Assembly: GCA_943325205.2 (NCBI GenBank)
Contig: CALPOM020000007.1
Location: forward strand, 1-37,276
DNA: 37,276 bases
DNA from: Thermoflexus hugenholtzii JAD2
Lineage (GTDB): Bacteria > Pseudomonadota > Gammaproteobacteria > Burkholderiales > Burkholderiaceae
Reading direction: 5' to 3'
Shown here: piece by piece, positions 16,079 through 23,813 of the stretch
Layout: each line of letters starts with the position of its first letter
Position numbering within the stretch: the stretch's first letter is position 1
The notes under the pieces: model-generated
The model's input: the letters and a program-made list of their open reading frames with translations, nothing else
The model's database searches: none
Told to the model about the DNA's origin: nothing
Made by a program: the position numbers and the translations under genes

Positions 16079-17429
16079 TACTCACCTCACCATTGAGATC
16101 GACTAGCCAAGATTGGATTGCATTGTTATGATAGATTGACCGAGTCCCACGAACTTCTCTTAACAATCGCATGGTAGGTTGAACGTAGCCTGTTTCATCG
16201 ATTGCCCGGGACTGCAAAATACTGCGCTTGCCATCCCAATTCCAATCCATATTAAAACGTGTGACGGCTTTATTTAAGATGGGTCCCTGCAACCTGGCTG
16301 GACGCCAATTTTGACCACCATCCATAGAAATATCCACGCGCTTTATCTTTCCTCTACCTGACCATGCTAAGCCACTAATATTATAAAAACCCCTACTCAA
16401 GAGTTGTTGCCCACCTGACGGCGATGTAATGACTGACTTACACTCCTGAATAGATGTGTACTGACGGTGTAGTCCATTCGGTAATAAATCAATGTAATGC
16501 ATTGCCTCATCTTTTGTGGCATATGGCATATCCCCAACTTCTAGTCGCCTTAACCACTTTACAGAACTGACGCCCTGAACACCGGGCACAACTAAACGAA
16601 GTGGGTAACCATTTTCCGGCCTTAACATTTCACCATTCATACCCCAAACCACCATTACATCATCAAGGGCTGTTCGCATTGCAATCGTTCTAGTCATCCC
16701 TGAGCCATCGCCACCTTCTGCTAATACAAACTTGCCCTTTTTTAAATCAGCGCCGCACATATCCAGCAAAGTGGACAATAAGACACCCGTAAACTCACTA
16801 CAAGAAATCATGCCATGGGTATATTGCACTGATGGAACAGCGACATTACCCCACTCGAGTCCAGTATTCGCTCCACACTCAATAAAATGAATTCTGGATA
16901 CAGAGGGTAATCTCATTAAATCAGCCATCGTAAAAATTGTTTCGCGCTTAACTAAACCATTGATCATCAAACGATGTTTTGTTGGGTCAATATCCTGCCA
17001 ACCCTGATGATGGCGTTCAAAATGTAAGCCGCTTGGCGTGATCATTCCAAATAGTGCTTGAAGTGGCGTAAAGGAAACAGATGCCGCCGATACTCTCGTT
17101 AATCCTGGTGATTCTCGACGTTGCAGATTATCTTCAAATTTTGATGGCATGCCATATGGATTTGTTACTACAGGCTTACCAAGTGTCGTTTGCCAATCTT
17201 GCTTTTCTAAAATCGCCGGATCACCCTCTAAGACCTTTTTTTCATCAGCGTTGACATGTCCAATTAATCCACTACTCGCAACTACGCCGAGTGCGGATGT
17301 AAAACTTTTTCGTAGAAACCCTCTACGATCATCATTTAGGCCCTTTTGAGTTACCTGCATGATCAAATCTTGATCAATATAATTTTCTGGGGACGCTTTA
17401 ATTACCCCAAGTTGATCTTTATAAGACAT
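16062..17429 (-). CDS. soxC: Molybdopterin sulfane dehydrogenase subunit SoxC
   Basis: A 455-residue sulfite-oxidase-family protein that with SoxD oxidises the sulfane sulfur on SoxY to the sulfone level. The Tat signal DDRRGFLRKS is at 33-42. The molybdenum ligand is Cys185 in HFIECGANTG; RLVVPGVQGVSSVKWLRRLEV follows, then a C-terminal dimerisation domain with VDISMDGGQNWRPA. I use the ATG at 17429, which overlaps the regulator gene by 11 bases; an upstream in-frame Met at 17498 would place 23 odd residues inside the regulator frame. No strong ribosome site is seen, consistent with translational coupling to the regulator gene. Confidence 0.93.
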   Translation of the reverse strand: MSYKDQLGVIKASPENYIDQDLIMQVTQKGLNDDRRGFLRKSFTSALGVVASSGLIGHVNADEKKVLEGDPAILEKQDWQTTLGKPVVTNPYGMPSKFEDNLQRRESPGLTRVSAASVSFTPLQALFGMITPSGLHFERHHQGWQDIDPTKHRLMINGLVKRETIFTMADLMRLPSVSRIHFIECGANTGLEWGNVAVPSVQYTHGMISCSEFTGVLLSTLLDMCGADLKKGKFVLAEGGDGSGMTRTIAMRTALDDVMVVWGMNGEMLRPENGYPLRLVVPGVQGVSSVKWLRRLEVGDMPYATKDEAMHYIDLLPNGLHRQYTSIQECKSVITSPSGGQQLLSRGFYNISGLAWSGRGKIKRVDISMDGGQNWRPARLQGPILNKAVTRFNMDWNWDGKRSILQSRAIDETGYVQPTMRLLREVRGTRSIYHNNAIQSWLVDLNGEVSNVQTM

Positions 17430-17823
17430 GTTTTGGCCGGTTTTGATGAGTTGTATTGTTTGGTAAAACAAGGTTGCTAACATCCGCGTCACTTGCAATT
17501 CCTACGCAAATAGTGCGACAAAACTCGACAGCTTGCTGATCTTGAATTTGATAAAAGACCATCAAACCTTCTTTACGCCGACTTAATACTCCAACCTTAC
17601 ACATGGCAGCTAAATGTCTTGAGACATTACTTTGTGAGGAATTAACTTCTTCCATAACCCGACTGACAGACTGCTCTCCATCACAAAGGACATGCATAAT
17701 CTTTAAGCGTGTTGGCTCAGCTAAGACGCTAAAAAAGCTAGCAGCTTTAATAAATATCAAATCGAGTTCTTGATTAATGGCCATTTTTTCAAATAAAGTC
17801 GTAGTATATGCATGAATATGCAT
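17419..17823 (-). CDS. ArsR-family regulator of the sox cluster (SoxR/BigR/SqrR-like)
   Basis: A 134-residue winged-helix repressor with the ArsR pattern FSVLAEPTRLKIMHVL, then SSQSNVSRHLAAMCKVGVLSRRKEGLMVFY. Cysteines at 47, 75, 102 and 106 could include the sulfane-sensing pair known from BigR and SqrR: Cys47 follows the same helix position (LCDGEQSV), with 102 or 106 as its partner. AAGGAG lies eight bases before the first ATG, which favours this start. The start codon lies inside a perfect 24-nt inverted repeat. It is the first gene of the sox operon and is probably an autoregulated repressor released by sulfur compounds. Confidence 0.88.
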   Translation of the reverse strand: MHIHAYTTTLFEKMAINQELDLIFIKAASFFSVLAEPTRLKIMHVLCDGEQSVSRVMEEVNSSQSNVSRHLAAMCKVGVLSRRKEGLMVFYQIQDQQAVEFCRTICVGIASDADVSNLVLPNNTTHQNRPKHVL

Positions 17824-17827
17824 ATAC
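17804..17827. promoter_or_regulatory. 24-nt perfect inverted repeat, probable ArsR-family operator
   Basis: Ten-base arms GTATATGCAT and ATGCATATAC flank the spacer GAAT with no mismatch. The repeat covers the regulator's start codon (17821-17823). ArsR-family dimers bind AT-rich imperfect palindromes near their own promoter, so this is a strong candidate for autoregulation of the sox operon. I saw no second copy in the window. Confidence 0.65.
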
Positions 17828-17958
17828 TTTGCTCCTTTAAGACGTCCCAGGATATTAGGATAAACCCTAGCAAGCTCCTACCGAATTACTATCTAATGTC
17901 CCTATGAGTTGAAAACTCCAATATACTAAATACGAATTTCTTCTATAGGATAAATCGC

Positions 17959-18933
17959 ATGAACCAGTTTAAAAAATATCTCTTGTCCGCTCTATTTTTG
18001 ACCACGCTATGGCCTTTCATTAGCGCCTTAGCAGATAACTATCCGTCTAGACCAATTAAAATTATCGTACCTTTTCCTCCAGGTGAAACTGGCGATATTA
18101 TGTCCCGAATGATCGAACAAAAAATGTCCGAGCGATTAGGCCAAGCAGTCATTGTTGAAAACCGCCCAGGAGCCTCTGGCATTATTGGAACGGACCTAAT
18201 CTCCAAAGCAGAGCCAGATGGATACACGATTGGTGTTGGCCAAGGCGGCAATTTAGTGACCTTACCTCATACTCGGAAAAGCTTGCCCTATAACGCCCTC
18301 AAGGATTTTGCTCCAATCACGATTTCGACATTCAACTACTTGGCTATCACTGCTAGTAATAAAGCGCCATTTAGTACCGTTCCTCAAATGATTGACTGGG
18401 CCAAAAAGAATCCAGGCATGCTAACTGTTGGAACCAACGGCGAAGGCGGCTTTCCGCACTTAACATTTGAACATTTTGCGCAAGCAGCAAATATTAAATT
18501 TAGTCATATCCCTTATAAGGGAGCAGCGCCAGTGCTAAACGACTTAATGGGCGGTCAAATCATGGTGAGTATCGGAAGTATTGCTAGCCAGATCACCCAA
18601 GTCAAAAGTGGCAATATCAAAATGATCGGAATTACCAATGAAAAAAGAGTTGCTATCAATCCTAATTTTGAGGCCATTGCTGAAACTCTTCCCGGTTGGC
18701 TGTCCAACGGATGGTTTGGCTATATTGCTCCAGTAGGAACTCCAGCACCTATCGTGGCGAAGTTGAACGATGCGATTAACTTTGCACTGAAATCCCCAGG
18801 TATTGCCGATAAATTAAATCAAATGGGCCTATCTGTCGCAACTGAATCGCCGCAGTTTGCTATTGACCTGATTAACAAAGATTATGCAAAATATGGCAAG
18901 CTTGTAAAAGACATAAACTTCCAACCACAGTAA
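17959..18933 (+). CDS. Bug/TctC-family receptor protein (copy 2)
   Basis: A 324-residue periplasmic Bug receptor. The signal peptide ends at about residue 25 (FISALA). The binding loop IIVPFPPGETGDIMSR carries an insertion relative to PFPPGGxxD, and ENRPGASGIIGTD, PYKGAAPVLNDLMGGQIM follow. It diverges from the sox regulator with a 135-base gap holding both promoters, so a regulatory link to the sox operon is conceivable but unproven. AGGA precedes the ATG. A second receptor gene follows 40 bases later; the two share a family but not a near-identical sequence, so this is an old duplication or separate acquisition. Confidence 0.93.
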   Translation: MNQFKKYLLSALFLTTLWPFISALADNYPSRPIKIIVPFPPGETGDIMSRMIEQKMSERLGQAVIVENRPGASGIIGTDLISKAEPDGYTIGVGQGGNLVTLPHTRKSLPYNALKDFAPITISTFNYLAITASNKAPFSTVPQMIDWAKKNPGMLTVGTNGEGGFPHLTFEHFAQAANIKFSHIPYKGAAPVLNDLMGGQIMVSIGSIASQITQVKSGNIKMIGITNEKRVAINPNFEAIAETLPGWLSNGWFGYIAPVGTPAPIVAKLNDAINFALKSPGIADKLNQMGLSVATESPQFAIDLINKDYAKYGKLVKDINFQPQ

Positions 18934-18973
18934 TTTATCCATTAATCACTTTTTACTTACCGAAAGTATCTCC

Positions 18974-19945
18974 ATGAATTTTTTACGTAACACGCTGCTT
19001 ATTGCTTTACTCTGCTCAATGAGCTTTTTATCGGTCGCCCAAGAAAAACCTTATCCCAATCGTCCCATCAATTGGATCTTACCAATGGGCGCTGGTGGGA
19101 CCTCCGATGTATTCGCAAGAACAATTCAACAATTCATGACTAACAACCTTGGCCAACCAATGGTTATAGAAAATAAGGCTGGGGCAAATGGTGTCTTAGG
19201 TGAAGAGCAAGGTTTTAACGCGAAGCCAGATGGTTATACTTTAATCTTTTCTTCAGCATCAGTTGCTGCAAATCCATTCCTTAGAAAACTCAACTATGAC
19301 CCAAGAAAATATGTTCCAGTCATCCATCTTGGTAATGTTTGGCTTGTCATGCTTCTCAACAATGATGTCAAAGCCAATAATATGAAAGAGTTCTTATCGA
19401 TCGCTCAATCTTCCGCTCCTGGAAAATTAAATTATTCGTCATGGGGCGTCGGCGGTATGGGTCACTTAGCAGGAGAGTTATTTAATATTGAAGCAAAAGT
19501 CAAATTAGCCCATGTACCCTATAAAACCTCTCCTGAGGCAATGACAGGCGCTATTTCTGGACAAACTGAAGCCACTTTCTTAACAACTTCAATCGCTTTT
19601 CCACAAGTCAAAGCAGGTAAGCTTCGTGCAATCGCAATAGCAGCCCCGAACAGGCTTAAGGATGCTCCTGAAGTTCCTACAATGGCCGAAGTAGGCTTGC
19701 CGGGTATCAAAATTGATACTTGGTTTGGCGTGTTTCTTCCACCTGATACACCCAAGGCAATTGCTGTTCGTTTAAATGCCGCTTTCCAAGCTGCATTAAA
19801 AGATCCTGAAACGAAAAGTAATTTAGAGAGTAAAGGGATTTATCCAGCCGGAGGAAGCCCTGAGGATTTTGATGCTTACTTTAAAGCAGAAATGAGAAAG
19901 TTTGATCGTATTGTTAAAGAAGCTGCTATCGAACGAGCTCAGTAA
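18974..19945 (+). CDS. Bug/TctC-family receptor protein (copy 3)
   Basis: A 323-residue periplasmic Bug receptor with a signal peptide to about residue 22 (LSVAQ). Its loops read INWILPMGAGGTSDVFAR and ENKAGANGVLGEE, then VPYKTSPEAMTGAISGQTEA. The loop PMGAGG departs from the common PFPPGG, so its ligand probably differs from that of the neighbour upstream. It is the second gene of a two-receptor transcript and converges with the molybdenum hydroxylase operon across a hairpin region. No membrane subunit is nearby. Confidence 0.93.
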   Translation: MNFLRNTLLIALLCSMSFLSVAQEKPYPNRPINWILPMGAGGTSDVFARTIQQFMTNNLGQPMVIENKAGANGVLGEEQGFNAKPDGYTLIFSSASVAANPFLRKLNYDPRKYVPVIHLGNVWLVMLLNNDVKANNMKEFLSIAQSSAPGKLNYSSWGVGGMGHLAGELFNIEAKVKLAHVPYKTSPEAMTGAISGQTEATFLTTSIAFPQVKAGKLRAIAIAAPNRLKDAPEVPTMAEVGLPGIKIDTWFGVFLPPDTPKAIAVRLNAAFQAALKDPETKSNLESKGIYPAGGSPEDFDAYFKAEMRKFDRIVKEAAIERAQ

Positions 19946-19972
19946 TTACGCTCAGTCACTGTAATCAGTAAT

Positions 19973-20011
19973 GCGTTAATTCAGTGCGCTAATTCACTAC
20001 GTTAACAATCT
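19973..20011. repeat. Three degenerate 13-base tandem units
   Basis: Units GCGTTAATTCAGT, GCGCTAATTCACT and the poorly kept ACGTTAACAATCT run head to tail just after the receptor gene. Only the first two agree well. It lies immediately before the strong hairpin at 20015. Confidence 0.35.
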
Positions 20012-20014
20012 ATC

Positions 20015-20042
20015 GCCATGGGCAACGAACGTTGCCCATGGC
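20015..20042. terminator. Perfect 13-bp hairpin between convergent operons
   Basis: GCCATGGGCAACG is followed by AA and its exact reverse complement. It lies between the receptor gene ending at 19945 and the molybdenum hydroxylase operon ending at 20050. The position fits a bidirectional terminator, but neither side has a T-run, so it could instead be an RNA-stabilising hairpin or a dispersed repeat element. Confidence 0.5.
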
Positions 20043-20049
20043 TCCCCAA

Positions 20050-22368
20050 CTAGCCTTGTAACGCTTCCCAAATCTTTGGTGGAGTATATGGCATATCCAT
20101 CTCCCATATTCCTTTTGGTCGTAATGCATTAATGACGGCATTTGATAATGCTGGAAGTGATCCAGAACAGCCTGACTCTCCAACCCCTTTTGAACCCAAT
20201 ATATTGGATTTAGTAACAACCTCGATATGCTCACTGTGAATCTGCATTAAGCATCCCGTTTTTGGCATGGCATAGTCCATAAAAGACCCAGTCAATAATT
20301 GTCCAGACTCATCATAAATGGCTTGTTCAAAGAAAGCCTGACCAATTCCCTGGACTACCCCACCATGGATCTGACCCTTCACAAGCTTCGGAGAAATCAC
20401 TACTCCTAAATCATCTATGGCGGTGTAGTTCACAATTTCACAAACGCCCGTTTCTGGATCAATCTCTACTTCAGCAATGTGACAACCATTGGGGAATGTT
20501 GAGCCTGATGATGCTTCACCTTGGGCATCTAAAGGATGTGCGCTGGCATCAACCGGTTGGAATTTTTTAATTAAATCGTCTAACGAAACAGAACCCTTCT
20601 TAGCAGATAAATGCCAAGACCCATGGTCGAAATGTAAATCTCCAGCCTCAACCTGTAAATGTTGCGCAGCTAACTCTTTACTCTTTTCTAAAATGTGTTC
20701 ACATAAGTTTTGCACAGCACTACCCGCGCCATATAAAGACCTAGAGCCTCCTGTACCACTTCCAATCAAAGCTTTACTGGCTGGGCCAGCAAGATACTGA
20801 ATTCGATCTGCATGCAGGCCTGTCGCAGTTGTGACGATCTGACCAAACGAAGTTTCATGTCCCTGCCCAGAAGCTCCAGTTACACCTAAAATTTGTAAAA
20901 CGCCATCTTTGGTGAACCGACCTAATACCTGATCTTTATTAGTCGTTCCAGCTGCAGAACATTCTATAAAACACGCTAAGCCAATCCCGCGCAAGCGATG
21001 ATTTGCAGCAGCGGTAGTGCGACGGGACTCAAAATGGTTGAAATCACTCGCCTCAATTGCGCGCTTTAACAGTAATTCAAATTCACCACTATCGTAAACA
21101 GAACCCATGTGATTGTCATAGGGGAACTGTTCTGGCTTAATGAAATTCATTCTTCGAAGTGCAACCAGATCAAATCCATGTTCATGTGCAGCATGATCAA
21201 TTAAACGTTCTATAGCATAGGCTATATCTGGCCGACCAGCGCCTCGGTAAGCAGACACTGGAACCGTATTTGTAAAATACAGTTCTGAGCGCATCGATAA
21301 GGCTGGAATGTCATATACCCCATTCATAGTAATTGAGATATTCCTTGCTCCAATGAAGGAGCCAAAGTAACAAGTAAATGCCCCTAAATCAGCCTTGTCA
21401 TCAAACCGAAGTCCTAAAATTTTACCCTTCGCGTCTAGTGCAATCGAACCATTTAACTCCAGTGCCCGACCATGCCAATCCGATACAAATACCTCCGATC
21501 TAGTGCCAACCCATTTAACAGGTCGACCAATTAATTTTGCCGCCAAAATAACTAAGGCATGCTCACTGTATGCGCCTGCCCGAATACCAAAAGAACCGCC
21601 AACATCCTGGGCAATTACTTCTATCTGATCTTTTTTAATGCCTGTAATTTGTTCTAATGCACCGAGCATCCCAAGCATTCCTTGATTGGGCGTGTGAATC
21701 GTCACCTTGTCCTGAGTAGCATCATACTTCGCAAGTACTGAGCGTAACTCCATTGGCGAGCCAATTAATCGCTGACTCTTAATCTTCATATGGCTGATGA
21801 ACTGAGCTTCTTCAAAAGCTTTATCTGTAGCCTGCGCGTCACCTTTACTAAAATGAATTGATAAGTTCCCCGGAACATGCGCATGCAACTGGACTGCATC
21901 AGGCGATAATGCTGACTCGTAATCGGTTACAGCTTCTAGCATATCAATCTCGAGTTGAACTAGTTCAGCGGCTTGACGGGCATGCTCCAAGGTATCAGCA
22001 ACAACCATCGCAATCGGTTGACCAACAAATAATACTTTACCTTTTGCAAGGATAGGCATCGGTGCTAAGTGCTGCGCTTGACCATCTGAATTTTGAATGG
22101 TTACGCCACTTGGCAAGGTTTGCATATTCGCAGCGTCAACATCTTCAGAGGTAATCACCCGAAGCACCCCCAAAGCATTGCGAACATCACTGACATTGAT
22201 ATGCTTAATTTGCCCATGTGCATAAGGCGATCGAATCATGTGCGCAAAACACATCCCCTCATAATGCCAATCCGAGGTAAATTTACCCTGTCCAGTAATT
22301 AGCCGTAGATCCTCTTTACGTAATAACTCTTTATCTAATACAAGTTGCGATGGATGATGTGCGTTCAT
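20050..22368 (-). CDS. Molybdenum hydroxylase large subunit, xanthine dehydrogenase family
   Basis: A 772-residue molybdopterin-binding catalytic subunit. The N-terminal hammerhead domain has RLITGQGKFTSDW. The cofactor-binding domain has AQDVGGSFGIRAGAY, AYRGAGRPDIAYAIERLID, GASGQGHETSFGQ and GSGTGGSRSLYGAG. The active-site glutamate is Glu731 in KGVGESG. The AYRCSFR copper-binding loop of true CO dehydrogenase is absent (AYRGAGR instead), so the enzyme is a hydroxylase of an aldehyde or N-heterocycle rather than CODH. Its ATG overlaps the small-subunit stop (ATGA). The gene order is FAD, FeS, Mo subunit. The substrate is unknown; no XdhC or MobA maturation gene is in the window. Confidence 0.93.
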   Translation of the reverse strand: MNAHHPSQLVLDKELLRKEDLRLITGQGKFTSDWHYEGMCFAHMIRSPYAHGQIKHINVSDVRNALGVLRVITSEDVDAANMQTLPSGVTIQNSDGQAQHLAPMPILAKGKVLFVGQPIAMVVADTLEHARQAAELVQLEIDMLEAVTDYESALSPDAVQLHAHVPGNLSIHFSKGDAQATDKAFEEAQFISHMKIKSQRLIGSPMELRSVLAKYDATQDKVTIHTPNQGMLGMLGALEQITGIKKDQIEVIAQDVGGSFGIRAGAYSEHALVILAAKLIGRPVKWVGTRSEVFVSDWHGRALELNGSIALDAKGKILGLRFDDKADLGAFTCYFGSFIGARNISITMNGVYDIPALSMRSELYFTNTVPVSAYRGAGRPDIAYAIERLIDHAAHEHGFDLVALRRMNFIKPEQFPYDNHMGSVYDSGEFELLLKRAIEASDFNHFESRRTTAAANHRLRGIGLACFIECSAAGTTNKDQVLGRFTKDGVLQILGVTGASGQGHETSFGQIVTTATGLHADRIQYLAGPASKALIGSGTGGSRSLYGAGSAVQNLCEHILEKSKELAAQHLQVEAGDLHFDHGSWHLSAKKGSVSLDDLIKKFQPVDASAHPLDAQGEASSGSTFPNGCHIAEVEIDPETGVCEIVNYTAIDDLGVVISPKLVKGQIHGGVVQGIGQAFFEQAIYDESGQLLTGSFMDYAMPKTGCLMQIHSEHIEVVTKSNILGSKGVGESGCSGSLPALSNAVINALRPKGIWEMDMPYTPPKIWEALQG

Positions 22369-22832
22369 ACAGTTTTTTCCTGAATCTTTTTAGCAGCGGA
22401 TTTTACCGCTGCAATAATATTGACATAACCCGTGCAGCGACAAATATTACCAGCTAAACCTTCTTTAATTTGGTCATCACTAGGGTTGGGGTGCCGATTG
22501 AGTAAATGAACAGTACTCATAATCATCCCCGGGGTGCAGTAACCACATTGCAAACCATGCTCTTGTGAAAATGCTTCTTGAACAGGATGTAAGCCGTCAC
22601 TTGCAAGACCTTCGATCGTTACTATCTGTGAACCGGTAGCTTGCGCTGCTAGCATCGTACAGGACTTAATCGCCTCATTGTTCATGAGGACAGTGCAACA
22701 CCCGCATTGGCTAGTGTCACAACCAATATGAGTACCTGTTAAATGAAAATGATCGCGCAATACCTCAACGAGTAAAGTTTGATCATCAACCTCAAATTCT
22801 TGTGCTACACCATTGATTGTCATTTGCATCAT
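22365..22832 (-). CDS. Molybdenum hydroxylase small [2Fe-2S] subunit
   Basis: A 155-residue two-cluster ferredoxin-like subunit that passes electrons from the molybdenum site to FAD. The plant-type cluster uses Cys38, Cys43, Cys46 and Cys58 (GCDTSQCGCC then SC). The C-terminal helical domain cluster uses Cys96, Cys99, Cys131 and Cys133 (CGYCTPGM and CRCTGY). All eight ligands are present. It starts eight bases after the FAD-subunit gene and overlaps the large-subunit gene by four bases. The first of two adjacent Met codons is used as the start. Confidence 0.95.
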   Translation of the reverse strand: MMQMTINGVAQEFEVDDQTLLVEVLRDHFHLTGTHIGCDTSQCGCCTVLMNNEAIKSCTMLAAQATGSQIVTIEGLASDGLHPVQEAFSQEHGLQCGYCTPGMIMSTVHLLNRHPNPSDDQIKEGLAGNICRCTGYVNIIAAVKSAAKKIQEKTV

Positions 22833-22840
22833 AAATACCT

Positions 22841-23632
22841 TTATGTATATTGTTTGATCTGTGTTGCAGCTCTATTAAATAGAACCTTCGCTAAGTGAGC
22901 GCGATACTTGCTTGTAGCATGAAGATCTGTAATTAAATTTTCTAATGGCAAATCAATGACTTGACTCGAATCGGAATAGTGCTTTTCAGCAGCCAGCCAC
23001 CGGAACACCCCTTGACCAACACCAGTCACTGCTACGCGCACTTCTTGATTGGGGTACAGGGCTACAAAGACACCAGCCAAGGCATATCCCGATGCCGCTT
23101 GCTTAAATTTAGCATAGGCACTTTGGACGGGCTTGATAAACCGCACTTTTCGAATAATCTCGCCATCTTCTAAAGCTGTGGCATAAAATCCGGTAAAGAA
23201 ATCTTCTGCTTCAATCGTGCGCCGATCAGTAATGATTTGTCCTTTTAAGGCCAAAGCGGCCGCGGGATAATCCGCAGCTGGATCATTATTTGCCAAAGAG
23301 CCCCCTAATGTTCCGCGCACACGAACTTGTGCATCACCAATTTGACTCGCTAAATAAGCTAATCCAGGAATTTCCTTTTGAACAGCAGAGCTAGTCGCTA
23401 CTCGATCATGCTGAGTGGCCGCACCAATTGTCACTGATTCGGCATCCACCTGTATCTCCCCCAGCTCAACAATTGTACTAATGTCAATTAATTGGCTCGG
23501 CTGAATTAAACCATGCTTCATGGCTGGCAATAGAGTCATGCCACCCGCCAAATATTTGGCATTTTCGTCTAAATTTTGTTGATCTTTAGCACGCTGTAAA
23601 TTTTCTGCCCGATGATATTTAAATGGGTTCAT
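22841..23632 (-). CDS. Molybdenum hydroxylase FAD-binding medium subunit
   Basis: A 263-residue CoxM/XdhB-type flavoprotein subunit. The FAD pyrophosphate-binding motifs of the family appear as AGGMTLLPAMK (residues 30-40) and TLGGSLANNDPAADYPAA (near 106-123), followed by the C-terminal CO-dehydrogenase flavoprotein domain with VRVAVTGVG. GAGGAA lies shortly before the ATG. It is the first gene of the three-subunit operon, and its promoter must lie in the 181-base gap it shares with the divergent enolase-family gene, suggesting the two operons may be co-regulated. Confidence 0.94.
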   Translation of the reverse strand: MNPFKYHRAENLQRAKDQQNLDENAKYLAGGMTLLPAMKHGLIQPSQLIDISTIVELGEIQVDAESVTIGAATQHDRVATSSAVQKEIPGLAYLASQIGDAQVRVRGTLGGSLANNDPAADYPAAALALKGQIITDRRTIEAEDFFTGFYATALEDGEIIRKVRFIKPVQSAYAKFKQAASGYALAGVFVALYPNQEVRVAVTGVGQGVFRWLAAEKHYSDSSQVIDLPLENLITDLHATSKYRAHLAKVLFNRAATQIKQYT

Positions 23633-23813
23633 ACTTCCTCATAATAATAATTTAATTGCCATAATAAACACTCTGCCATATTTTAATACGATGCACAATC
23701 CTCTGCTACACCAGCAAACTTTGATTATGGCAAGCTTAGTATATACTTTTGATATAACTACTATGGCTGATTAAGTATCGGCATAACAATGGAGACAATA
23801 CGAAAGTGAATGC

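Noticed and set aside
22365-23632. Annotation of the molybdenum hydroxylase as carbon monoxide dehydrogenase CoxMSL
   Set aside because: The large subunit has AYRGAGR where form I CODH has AYRCSFR, so the copper-binding cysteine is absent.
23721-23758. Sigma-70 promoter in the gap between the two operons at 23.7 kb
   Set aside because: TTGATT and TATACT are spaced by only 15 bases; other AT-rich hexamers nearby are equally good, so none was called.
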